NCBI GenBank assembly: GCA_049194865.1
Contig: JBLZWL010000098.1
Span: 1-64,000, forward strand
Direction of reading: 5' to 3'
Origin: Myxococcus terminator_A
Lineage (GTDB): Bacteria > Myxococcota > Myxococcia > Myxococcales > Myxococcaceae
DNA: 64,000 nucleotides
The notes below the pieces were generated by a model. That model saw only the letters and a program-made list of their open reading frames with translations, searched no databases and had not been told where the DNA came from. Numbering within the stretch: the first letter of the stretch is position 1; each line of letters starts with the position of its first letter. Both the position numbers and the translations under genes were made by a program. Shown here piece after piece: positions 49,673 through 57,974 of the stretch.

Positions 49673-50866
49673 ATGTCCAGGCCCGTGTTGTCGCAGCGCG
49701 TGTCCCGGTTCGGCACCACCGTCTTCTCGGAGTTCAGCGCCCTGGCGCAGAAGCATGGCGCCGTGAATCTGGGGCAGGGGTTCCCCGACTTCGACGGGCC
49801 GGACGCCGTGAAGGAGGCCGCCCAGAAGGCCATCCGCGACGGCGTCAACCAGTACGCCATGAGCGCGGGCGCCCGGGACTTGCGGGTGGCCATCGCCGAG
49901 CACTCCGCGCGCTTCTACGGGCAGACGGTGGACCCGGACACCATGGTGACCGTGACGAGCGGCGCCACCGAGGCCATCCTCGATGTGATTCTGGGGCTGG
50001 TGGACCCGGGTGACGAGGTGGTGGCCTTCGAGCCGTTCTACGACTCGTACGACGCCAACATCACCTTCGTCGGCGCCACCGCGCGCTGGGTGCCCCTGCG
50101 GCCCCCGGACGAGGCGCATGCGCAGTGGTGGTTCGACTGGGACGAACTGCGCGCGGCCTTCGGTCCGCGCACGCGGCTGCTCATCCTGAACACGCCACAC
50201 AACCCCACGGGCAAGGTCTTCACCCGCGAGGAACTGGAGCGCATCGGCGCGCTGTGCGCCGAGCATGACGTGAAGGTGCTGTCCGACGAAGTCTACGAGC
50301 ACATCACCTTCGCTCCCGCGCGCCACGTGCGGCCCGCCACGGTGCCGTCGCTCGCGGACCGGACGGTGACGGTGAGCAGCGGCGGCAAGACGTTCAGCCT
50401 CACGGGCTGGAAGGTGGGCTGGGTCATCGCGCCGCCCGCGCTCCGCGATGCGATTCAGCGCGCGCACCAGTTCGTGACCTTCGCCACGGCGTCTCCCTTC
50501 CAGGCGGCCATGGCGGCGGCGCTCCGCCTGCCGGACGCGTACTTCGAGGAACTGGCGGCGACCTACCTGGCGAGACGGGAGCGGCTGCTCGCCGGGCTGC
50601 GCGAGGCGGGGTTGCCGGCATACACGCCGGACGGCAGCTACTTCATCCTCGCGGACATCCGGGGCTTCGGCTTCGCCGACGACGTGGCCTTCTGCCGTCA
50701 CCTCGTATCGGAGGTGGGCGTCGCGGCCATTCCTCCGAGTGTCTTCTATGGGCCCGAGCACCGGCACCTGGGGCACGGGCTCGCACGCTTCGCGTTCTGC
50801 AAGACGGACGCGGTGCTGGACGAGGCGGTGCGCCGCCTGCGCGCGAAGCTGTCTCCTCGACGCTGA
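49673..50866 (+). CDS. Class I/II aminotransferase (kynurenine or methionine aminotransferase-like)
   Basis: 397 residues, cytoplasmic, PLP-dependent. NLGQGFPDFDGP, TSGATEAILDVILGLVDPGDEVV, LNTPHNPTGKVF and the Schiff-base Lys in SSGGKTFSLTGWKVGW are typical of fold-type I group Ialpha, close to YbdL and kynurenine aminotransferase. It transfers an amino group to a 2-oxo acid; the substrate is not fixed by sequence. It follows the PAP2 gene by 39 bases and precedes a methyltransferase. Confidence 0.92.
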   Translation: MSRPVLSQRVSRFGTTVFSEFSALAQKHGAVNLGQGFPDFDGPDAVKEAAQKAIRDGVNQYAMSAGARDLRVAIAEHSARFYGQTVDPDTMVTVTSGATEAILDVILGLVDPGDEVVAFEPFYDSYDANITFVGATARWVPLRPPDEAHAQWWFDWDELRAAFGPRTRLLILNTPHNPTGKVFTREELERIGALCAEHDVKVLSDEVYEHITFAPARHVRPATVPSLADRTVTVSSGGKTFSLTGWKVGWVIAPPALRDAIQRAHQFVTFATASPFQAAMAAALRLPDAYFEELAATYLARRERLLAGLREAGLPAYTPDGSYFILADIRGFGFADDVAFCRHLVSEVGVAAIPPSVFYGPEHRHLGHGLARFAFCKTDAVLDEAVRRLRAKLSPRR

Positions 50867-50988
50867 CGGTGTCATGCCTCGGGCGTGCCACTCATGCTTG
50901 GGGCCGTGCGCGTTGCGAGCCATGGACGCGGTTGCTACATCCCCTCGCAGGAGGGCGGCCCGGCACTTCCCGGCCGCCGCGTGCGTCC

Positions 50989-51717
50989 GTGGACTTCTTC
51001 GGCGAGCTGTACCTGCGCAGCACGTTGCCCTTCCTCTCCGAGTCCGTCACGGCGAGGGAGGTGGACTACCTGTCGCGCGTGTTCGCCGACGTCCCCGGCT
51101 CCGGGCCCGTGGTGGACCTGGGCTGCGGCCATGGTCGCCATGCCTCGCGGCTCCAGGCCTCGGGTCCCTTGGCGGGCCGCGTCATCGGCTTGGAGAAGGA
51201 CGCGCTCTCGCTGGCGATGCGACGCCCCGGCTTCCCCGTGGTGCGCGGCGACTTGAGGGCCTTGCCCTTTCGGGAGGGGAGTCTGTCGGGTGCATACGCG
51301 TGGTATTCCACGCTGTTCGCCTTCACGGACGAGGAGCACGTACACATCCTCCGGGAGCTGGCGCGAGCGATGCGCCGGGGAGGGCGACTGGTGTTCCAGA
51401 CGGTGCCCCACGAACGACTGGCTGCGTCACCGGGCGCCGCGTTCCAGCGTGGGCTTCCCGGCGGTGGCGTGCTGGACGAGGAGAGTCACTTCGACGTGGT
51501 GACGGGACGCGACGTGGGACGCAGAAAGCTCACGCTCCCGGACGGGCGCGTCCTCTCCGCGTCCTACGCCATTCGTTACTATCCCCTTGCGGATCTGGCC
51601 GGGCTGTTGGAAAGCACGGGGTTTTCAATCTCCTGGGTGCACGGCGGGCTCGATGGCGAGCCGCTGACGCATCTGTCTGCCGACCTGATTGTGGGAGCGG
51701 TGCTGCGAGATGGCTGA
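50989..51717 (+). CDS. SAM-dependent methyltransferase
   Basis: 242 residues from a GTG at 50989, where VDFFGELYLRSTLPF begins a family-like sequence; the frame is open back to 50869 but that part looks unrelated. SAM-binding motif I is VVDLGCGHGRHASRL, then VIGLEKD (motif post-I) and RRGGRLVFQTVP. It methylates an unknown small molecule or protein. It overlaps the HMG-CoA lyase gene by eight bases. Confidence 0.85.
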   Translation: MDFFGELYLRSTLPFLSESVTAREVDYLSRVFADVPGSGPVVDLGCGHGRHASRLQASGPLAGRVIGLEKDALSLAMRRPGFPVVRGDLRALPFREGSLSGAYAWYSTLFAFTDEEHVHILRELARAMRRGGRLVFQTVPHERLAASPGAAFQRGLPGGGVLDEESHFDVVTGRDVGRRKLTLPDGRVLSASYAIRYYPLADLAGLLESTGFSISWVHGGLDGEPLTHLSADLIVGAVLRDG

Positions 51718-52678
51718 GAATTCACGAGCGCGTGGAACCCTGCTGAGCCAGCTGCCGAAGCGGGTGGACGTGTATGAAGTCGGCCCTCGGGACGGACTCC
51801 AGAACGAGCTGCGCACGCTGCCCACGAAGGACAAGGCGCGGCTCATCGACGCCCTCGTGACGGCCGGCGAGAAGCGCATCGAGGTGACGTCGTTCGTGTC
51901 ACCCAAGTGGATTCCCCAGCTCGCGGACGCGGAGGAGTTGCTGCGGCTGGTGGGGCGTCGCGAGGGCGTGGTGTTCTCCGCGCTGGTGCCCAACCTCAAG
52001 GGGCTGGAGCGCGCGAAGGAGGCGGGGCTGCAGGAAGCGGCGGTGTTCATCTCCGCGTCCGAGGCCCACTCCAAGAAGAACATCAACAAGAGCATCGCCG
52101 AGGCCATGGCGGGCGCGCGTGAGGTGACGTCCGCGGCGCTCCAGGCGGGGATGCGCGTGCGCGGCTACCTGTCCACCGTGTGGGGCTGCCCCTACGAGGG
52201 CCACGTCCCGGTGGAGCGCGTGGTGGACATCTGCCGGTACCTGGTGGACGCGGGCATCTACCAGCTCAGCCTCGGCGACACGATTGGCGTGGGCACGCCC
52301 CGGCAGACGGAGGAGATCCTCGAGGCGCTCCTCAAGCACCTGCCCGTGGAGCAACTGGCGCTGCACCTCCACGACACCCGAGGCACCGCGCTCGCCAACT
52401 CGCTGGTGGGCCTGTCCGCGGGAGTGACGACCTTCGACGCGAGCATCGGCGGGCTGGGCGGCTGCCCCTATGCCCCCGGGGCCGCTGGCAACCTGGCCAC
52501 CGAGGACGCCGTCTTCATGTTCCACGGCATGGGCGTGGACACCGGCATCAACCTGGACCGACTGGTGGAGGCCGGGGAGATTGCCCAGGAGCTCATCGGC
52601 CGGAAGCTCGCGGGCAAGTACCTGCAGGCCGCGCTGGGCGAGCGCGAGAAGAAGGCCTCCCGCCGCGCGCAGACCTGA
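51710..52678 (+). CDS. Hydroxymethylglutaryl-CoA lyase
   Basis: 322 residues from the ATG at 51710. A TIM-barrel lyase that splits HMG-CoA into acetyl-CoA and acetoacetate. The N-terminal VYEVGPRDGLQNE and the C-terminal signature GGLGGCPYAPGAAGNLATED, which carries the catalytic Cys, are exact family motifs. It is the last step of leucine degradation and also feeds isovaleryl-CoA metabolism in myxobacteria. It overlaps the upstream methyltransferase gene. Confidence 0.95.
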   Translation: MAENSRARGTLLSQLPKRVDVYEVGPRDGLQNELRTLPTKDKARLIDALVTAGEKRIEVTSFVSPKWIPQLADAEELLRLVGRREGVVFSALVPNLKGLERAKEAGLQEAAVFISASEAHSKKNINKSIAEAMAGAREVTSAALQAGMRVRGYLSTVWGCPYEGHVPVERVVDICRYLVDAGIYQLSLGDTIGVGTPRQTEEILEALLKHLPVEQLALHLHDTRGTALANSLVGLSAGVTTFDASIGGLGGCPYAPGAAGNLATEDAVFMFHGMGVDTGINLDRLVEAGEIAQELIGRKLAGKYLQAALGEREKKASRRAQT

Positions 52679-52696
52679 GCCAACCCTGTGCGGCGT

Positions 52697-52727
52697 CCCC
52701 GGGCTTTCAATCGGAGGACGCCCGGGG
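52697..52727 (+). terminator. Hairpin after HMG-CoA lyase
   Basis: CCCCGGGC (52697-52704) pairs with GCCCGGGG (52720-52727). No T run follows, so termination is not certain. Confidence 0.4.
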
Positions 52728-52842
52728 CTGCCGATCCGCGAGAGGTAGCAAGCCTGTAATTTTTCGACAGCAGTTCCGGTGCGAGTGAGTCGCTGGTAGC
52801 CTGGGTGGCAGTCGACCCTGCTTCTACACCTGGATTTGCTTC

Positions 52843-54354
52843 ATGACCCACTCGGTCGACGCGACGGCCCTCGCGCGACGCTCGCTGGAAATCTTCGACG
52901 AGCATCAAACCGCCCTCAACCGCCGGACGGACCGCATGTTCGCGGTGGTGATGGGACTCCAATGGTTGGGGGGACTCCTCACCGCGCTCATCTTGTCGCC
53001 ACGGACGTGGGCGGGGACCGCGAGCGAAGTGCACCCCCATGTCTGGGCGGCCGGAGGGCTCGGCTTCGTGGTGGCCAGCCTCCCTGTGACGTTGATCCTG
53101 CTGCGTCCCGGGGGCGAGTCCACGCGGTTCTCCATTGGCGTGGCGCAAGCGCTGATGTCGGGGCTGCTGATCCACATCACCGATGGCCGCATCGAGACGC
53201 ACTTCCACATCTTCGGCTCGTTGGCCTTCCTGGCCGTCTACCGGGACGTGCGCGTGCTGCTCGTCTACTCGGGCGTCGTGGTGGTGGACCACCTGATGCG
53301 CGGGCTGTTCTGGCCGCACTCCATCTTCGGCACGGACCTGGTGAGCGTCTGGCGTCCGCTGGAGCACGCGGGCTGGGTGCTGTTCGAGAACGTGTTCCTC
53401 ATCCTGACGTGCCTGAGTGGACGGAAGGACTTGCGGGAGCTGGCCTCGCGGCAGGCCCGGCTGGAGCTGAACCAGGCACAGCTCCAGGCGAAGGTGGTGG
53501 AGCCGCTGATGGACTCCGCCCGCGAGCTGACGGAGGCGATGCTCTCCCTGACCATCACCACCGAGGACCAGCGCCGGATGTTGTCGCGACAGGCGCAGGC
53601 CCTGTCGGAGACCCAGGTGACGGCGACGGAGATTCAGCGCACGTCGGAGGAGACGTCGCGGCAGGCGGAGGCCATCCTCGCGTCCACGACGCAAGCGGGC
53701 GATGCGGGCGCCGCGGCCCAGTCGATGATTGGCAAGAGCATGCTCGGACTGGAGGGCATCCGCGCCCAGTCGTCGGAGCTGTCCGAGCAGCTCGATGAAC
53801 TGGGCGCCCGGGCCCGTCAGCTCACCGCCATCGCCGCCACCGTCAAGGACCTGGCGGACCAGTCCAACATGGTGGCCCTCAACGCGGCGATTGAAGCGGC
53901 GCGCTCGGGAGAGACGGGCAGGGGGTTCGCCGTGGTCGCCACGGAGATGCGTCGGCTCGCGCGCCAGTCCCAGAAGGCCACGGGCGAGGTGCGCGTCATC
54001 CTCGACGACACGATGAAGTCCATCCAGGCGGTGATGGTCGTGAGCAAGCGGGGCTCCGAGCGGATGGCCCAGGACCTGGAGGTCGTACGAGCGTCCGGCG
54101 AGAGCCTTCGTGGACTCACCTCGATGATGGAGAGCAGCACCGACAGCGTGCGCCGCATCTCCGCGGCGGTGGGACAGCAGGCGGCGGGTGTCTCGCAGCT
54201 CTTCGGCGCGGTGAATGACCTGTCCGCGATGATGTCGGAGACCATGGACCGGCTGGATGCCGCCACCTCCGCCACAGGCGCGCTGCGCACCGTCACGGAC
54301 CGCGTGCAGAACGTCATCCAGACCTACCAGCCCGAGTCACAACGCCCCTCCTGA
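52843..54354 (+). CDS. Methyl-accepting chemotaxis-type transducer with multi-helix sensor
   Basis: 503 residues. The first ~190 hold about six membrane helices with no large periplasmic loop, and a striking run of histidines: ETHFHIFGSLAFLAVYRD, then DHLMRGLFWPHS. A coiled coil follows, then the signalling tip with DLADQSNMVALNAAIEAARSGETGRGFAVVATEM (about 340-380), which matches the MCP hairpin in a slightly altered form. It should talk to CheA/CheW. The membrane sensor type with conserved His recalls domains found on other MCP and GGDEF proteins. It is not next to any che gene here. Confidence 0.88.
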   Translation: MTHSVDATALARRSLEIFDEHQTALNRRTDRMFAVVMGLQWLGGLLTALILSPRTWAGTASEVHPHVWAAGGLGFVVASLPVTLILLRPGGESTRFSIGVAQALMSGLLIHITDGRIETHFHIFGSLAFLAVYRDVRVLLVYSGVVVVDHLMRGLFWPHSIFGTDLVSVWRPLEHAGWVLFENVFLILTCLSGRKDLRELASRQARLELNQAQLQAKVVEPLMDSARELTEAMLSLTITTEDQRRMLSRQAQALSETQVTATEIQRTSEETSRQAEAILASTTQAGDAGAAAQSMIGKSMLGLEGIRAQSSELSEQLDELGARARQLTAIAATVKDLADQSNMVALNAAIEAARSGETGRGFAVVATEMRRLARQSQKATGEVRVILDDTMKSIQAVMVVSKRGSERMAQDLEVVRASGESLRGLTSMMESSTDSVRRISAAVGQQAAGVSQLFGAVNDLSAMMSETMDRLDAATSATGALRTVTDRVQNVIQTYQPESQRPS

Positions 54355-54465
54355 GCCCTCGGGCCCAGGGCCGCACTTCACTCCCAGTAATCGTTCTCGG
54401 AGTGCGTCTCGTGGGGTTTCCAGAGGGGGCGGAGTCCGCGGCCCGCCCCTCTCAGGAGCACGGAT

Positions 54466-56430
54466 TCACCGGTCGCCGATCATCGACGCCAGCTTCTCCT
54501 GGAGGCCCAGATGGGCCGCCGCGGACTCCAGCATCCGGCGCTCCTTGCGGTCGATGCGGCCATCCACCAGGGCCATCTCGACGATGTTGCGCAGGAAGAC
54601 CTCGGCCTCGGGGCTGCCCCGGACGACGAGGCGTTCGAAGAGCTGCGGCCCCGCGTTGAGGGCCATCTCCACCTGGGCCCACGCGACGTCCCAGCGCTCG
54701 GCGCACAGCTTCAGCAGCTTGCGCTCGGCGGGAGTCACGGTGCCGTCGGCGGCGGCGATGGCGGCCATCATGTAGAGCAGCCGCTGGCGCTCCTGGACAT
54801 CCATCACCGCATCCGTGCCGTTCCCCGGCGGGGCCACCGCGGGCGCACCACCATTCGACGGCCGAGCGGCTGGCGAGCGGGCGGGCGGCGCCCGGTAGCT
54901 GCTGGCGCCCTCGCGGACATTCCACGCCTCGAAGGGCAGCGCGGACGTGAGCACCCAGTCCCTGTCACCCGTGGCGAGCTGCGTGCCGCAGAACTCACAC
55001 GCCGTGGCGGCGCTGTCGGTGAGCGGCGCGTTGCACTGGGGGCAGCGGTCCGTGGACACGCCATTCGCCGTGTTCGTCCGAGCGCCGTGCTTGCGCACCA
55101 GCGTGAAGACGAAGCGCTGGGGCAGGGTGGGGATCTGCGGCGGACGCTCGTTGACGGGGCCCACGCCCATGCGCGCGCTCCAGCGAATCTCCACGTGGGC
55201 GCGGTCATACCCGCGCGGATCCACCTCCAGCAGCCGCACGTCCACCGAGCCCACCGCGCATTCCAGGAACACCCGCCGCCGGCCCTGACGGAGCAGCCCG
55301 TCCAGCTCCGAGTTCAGCGTACTGACTGCTTCCGGCGTGGCCACCTTGGACAGGCCCTTGGTGTCGCCCCGGCTCTGCGCGTCGATCCACTTCCAGAACA
55401 GCAGCGACGCACGGTCCTCGAGGACCTCCAGGTTGAGCGCCGGGTCATCCTGGCGCGCCTGCATCAGCCCATCCACCGTCCGGTGGTAGCGCGAGTGCTC
55501 CACGCCCTGCGTTATCTCCGTGAGCGTCCAGTCGTAGTTGCCGGAGTTCACCACCGCGTTGCAGAACTCGCAGCGGTTGGCCGCGCCGCCCTTGTACGGA
55601 GCGCCGCAGTTGGGGCACTTGCCCTGGAACAGGTCCGCGCCGATGCGCGTCTGCGCGCCCGGCTTGCGCACGAAGGTCCACACCTCCGTGAAGGTCTCCA
55701 TCCGGGCCTTGCGCGCGGCCTCGACTGCCTGGGCATCCGTGTCGTTCGCCGACACATCCGTGTCCCGCATCCGCGCCTGCACGCGGACCTGGATGCTGTC
55801 GAACCACTCGCTCTGCTCCAGGCCGATGAGCTGGACGTCGAGCACCTCGATGTCGGTGATGGCATCGCGCACGCCCTGCGCATCCAACAGCTTGAGCTGC
55901 ACACCGAAGCGCTGCCACGTCGCGTCCGACAGGAAGGGCCGCACCGGGGTCATGTCGCGCCGGAACCAGGCCTGCTGCAGGTCCATGAACAGCCGGCGCA
56001 CCTTGCCGAGCACCGGCTCCAGCTCGAACGCGGGGTCCTTCAGCTTGAGCGCGTTGACCCAGCCGGACACGTCGCGCGAGGTCACCTGGGTGCGCTGGTC
56101 CGCCTCGTACTGGTCCAACGCCTTGCGCGTGGTGGCCGTCGGGTGGAGGTTGCGCTTGTAGAGCCAGTACCCGACGCCGCAGATGACCAGCAGCGGAATC
56201 ATCACCTTCGGGTAGCGGAACACCAGGCGGAACGCCTCGAAGAGGATCCAGATGGGAATCCCATCGCCGCCGCCATCGCGGTCGGAGGAGGGCCGTGTGT
56301 AGTGCTCGCCACCACCACCCCGGGCCAGGGCATCGAGCGGAATGAGGGCCAGGGCCACCAGGGGCAGAGCCGAGGGCCACCAGGAGGCCCACGGGGCGAG
56401 CTGTCGGAGCACGGTGCGCGGCGAAGGCAT
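54466..56430 (-). CDS. Tim44-like membrane protein with two zinc ribbons and TerB domain
   Basis: 654 residues. A signal/anchor helix and a second membrane segment (about 73-92) are followed by a first Tim44-like alpha/beta domain (about 100-260), a zinc ribbon (CPNC ... CEFC), a second Tim44-like domain (about 320-450), another zinc ribbon (CPQC ... CEFC) and a C-terminal TerB helical domain (about 545-654). Tim44 domains bind other proteins at membranes and TerB is linked to membrane stress. The duplication of Tim44 plus ribbon is unusual. The family is seen in myxobacteria and its job is unknown. Confidence 0.85.
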   Translation of the reverse strand: MPSPRTVLRQLAPWASWWPSALPLVALALIPLDALARGGGGEHYTRPSSDRDGGGDGIPIWILFEAFRLVFRYPKVMIPLLVICGVGYWLYKRNLHPTATTRKALDQYEADQRTQVTSRDVSGWVNALKLKDPAFELEPVLGKVRRLFMDLQQAWFRRDMTPVRPFLSDATWQRFGVQLKLLDAQGVRDAITDIEVLDVQLIGLEQSEWFDSIQVRVQARMRDTDVSANDTDAQAVEAARKARMETFTEVWTFVRKPGAQTRIGADLFQGKCPNCGAPYKGGAANRCEFCNAVVNSGNYDWTLTEITQGVEHSRYHRTVDGLMQARQDDPALNLEVLEDRASLLFWKWIDAQSRGDTKGLSKVATPEAVSTLNSELDGLLRQGRRRVFLECAVGSVDVRLLEVDPRGYDRAHVEIRWSARMGVGPVNERPPQIPTLPQRFVFTLVRKHGARTNTANGVSTDRCPQCNAPLTDSAATACEFCGTQLATGDRDWVLTSALPFEAWNVREGASSYRAPPARSPAARPSNGGAPAVAPPGNGTDAVMDVQERQRLLYMMAAIAAADGTVTPAERKLLKLCAERWDVAWAQVEMALNAGPQLFERLVVRGSPEAEVFLRNIVEMALVDGRIDRKERRMLESAAAHLGLQEKLASMIGDR

Positions 56431-56532
56431 GAGGGGATGCTAACCGTTTCCGCCTTGCCAGACCCGCCTTCCCGCCGCACTCTGCCGCGTCCCAGAGCAG
56501 CCCGCCGGGCGGGCCCTGGAAGGGGAGCGGAT

Positions 56533-57309
56533 ATGCCGGAATTCAAGGTCGACGCACGCGGTGCCATCGAGATCTGGACCATCGACGGCGAGGGCCGCCG
56601 CAACGCCATCAGCCGCGCCATGCTCCAGGAGCTGGGCGCGCTCGTCGCTCGCGTGTCCACGGGGCACCAGGTGCGCGCCGTCGTCATCACCGGCGCGGGA
56701 GACAAGGCCTTCTGCGCGGGCGCGGACCTCAAGGAGCGCGCGGGCATGGCCGAGGACGAAGTGCGCTCGTTCCTCGACGGGCTGCGCAAGACGTTCCGCG
56801 CGATTGAAAAGAGCGACTGCGTCTTCATCGCCGCCATCAACGGCGCGGCCTTCGGCGGAGGCACCGAATTGGCGCTCGCCTGTGACTTGCGCGTGGCGGC
56901 CCCCGCGGCCGAGCTGGGCCTCACCGAGGTGAAGCTGGGCATCATCCCCGGCGGCGGCGGCACGCAGCGCCTGGCGCGACTGGTGGGCCCGGGCCGCGCC
57001 AAGGACCTCATCCTCACCGCGCGGCGCCTCAACGCGGCGGAGGCCTTCGCCGTGGGACTGGTGAACCGGCTGGCGCCCGAAGGGCACCTGCTGGAAGTGG
57101 CGCACGGGCTGGCGGAGTCGGTGGTGGACAACGCCCCCATCGCGGTGGCCACGGCCAAGCACGCCATTGACGAGGGCACGGGCCTGGAGCTGGATGACGC
57201 GCTCGCGCTGGAGCTGCGCAAGTACGAAGAGGTCCTCAAGACGGAGGACCGCCTCGAGGGCCTGCGCGCCTTCGCGGAGAAGCGCCCCCCCGTCTTCAAG
57301 GGACGCTGA
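56533..57309 (+). CDS. Enoyl-CoA hydratase (methylglutaconyl-CoA hydratase-like)
   Basis: 258 residues from the ATG at 56533, preceded by GGAAGGGGAG. Crotonase fold: ITGAGDKAFCAGADL forms the oxyanion hole and AFGGGTELALACDLRVAAP and KLGIIPGGGGTQRL carry the active-site Glu pair. The GGGGTQRL form resembles AUH/LiuC-type methylglutaconyl-CoA hydratases of leucine breakdown; fatty-acid enoyl-CoA hydratase is the alternative. It is divergent from the Tim44 gene. Confidence 0.9.
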   Translation: MPEFKVDARGAIEIWTIDGEGRRNAISRAMLQELGALVARVSTGHQVRAVVITGAGDKAFCAGADLKERAGMAEDEVRSFLDGLRKTFRAIEKSDCVFIAAINGAAFGGGTELALACDLRVAAPAAELGLTEVKLGIIPGGGGTQRLARLVGPGRAKDLILTARRLNAAEAFAVGLVNRLAPEGHLLEVAHGLAESVVDNAPIAVATAKHAIDEGTGLELDDALALELRKYEEVLKTEDRLEGLRAFAEKRPPVFKGR

Positions 57310-57321
57310 GAAACACACGAA

Positions 57322-57353
57322 GGGCGGTGGCTCGCGACTCGCGAACCCCGCCC
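57322..57353. terminator. Imperfect hairpin between convergent genes
   Basis: GGGCGGTGGCTCGCG (57322-57336) pairs imperfectly with CGCGAACCCCGCCC (57340-57353). It separates the hydratase gene from the YtxH-like gene. Confidence 0.35.
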
Positions 57354-57408
57354 CCGTGACCTTCGTCGGGTCGGACCCTCGTCACCGAGTGGCCCGCGCG
57401 ACGAGGCG

Positions 57409-57768
57409 CTAGGCGCTGGCGCTCTTCTCCGGCGCCAGGCCGATGTTCTGCTTGTTCATGTACCCCATGGCCTTGTCCTTCACCTGGGTGCGCAGGTCGT
57501 CGCCCGTCTTGGGCGTGAGCAGCAGGGCCGCCACGCCGCCCGCCACCGCTCCGATGAGGAACAGCCCCAGGCTGCCCAGCCCGGCGCGCCCCGGCTTGTA
57601 GGTCGTCAGACCCACGTGCCGCAGTGCATCATCCGGCTCGAAGTCGTCCCAGCGATCACGGGCGACGCGGGGAAGCTCGTCGAGGAGCTTGTGCGCCATC
57701 CACTTGCGGTACAGCTCGCTCTTGGCCAAACCCTTCGCCGTCCACTTCGCCTTCTTCTTCGCGAACAT
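57409..57768 (-). CDS. Small membrane protein with YtxH-like tail
   Basis: 119 residues from the ATG at 57768, with AGGAGGG upstream (the frame runs back to 57870). The start MFAKKKAKW is basic and helical. A single membrane segment LGLFLIGAVAGGVAALLLTPKTG (about 75-98) with a short cytoplasmic helix after it (DDLRTQVKDKAMGY) is the YtxH/DUF pattern. It may be an anchored stress or envelope protein. Divergent from the carboxylase gene. Confidence 0.78.
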   Translation of the reverse strand: MFAKKKAKWTAKGLAKSELYRKWMAHKLLDELPRVARDRWDDFEPDDALRHVGLTTYKPGRAGLGSLGLFLIGAVAGGVAALLLTPKTGDDLRTQVKDKAMGYMNKQNIGLAPEKSASA

Positions 57769-57974
57769 GCATCCCTCCTGGGCCAGTGTTGGTCGGGAAC
57801 GCGCCGCGCCGCGGAGCGTCTCCTTCGAGCTTTGAAGGTAGGCAGGGGAGCCCGTGCTGGCACCCCCCAAACCCGGCGGTTCGCTCGCCAGGTCATCAGA
57901 TGGACGACAAGGTGTGTCGACCCCTCGGTGAGTTAGCAGCCAGCCGTGGACCTTTCTGCTATGTCGCCCGGGCC

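Noticed and set aside
52806..52822. TGGCAG...TGC sigma-54-like site before the transducer
   Set aside because: The GG-GC spacing is one base too long and the -24 box has a mismatch.
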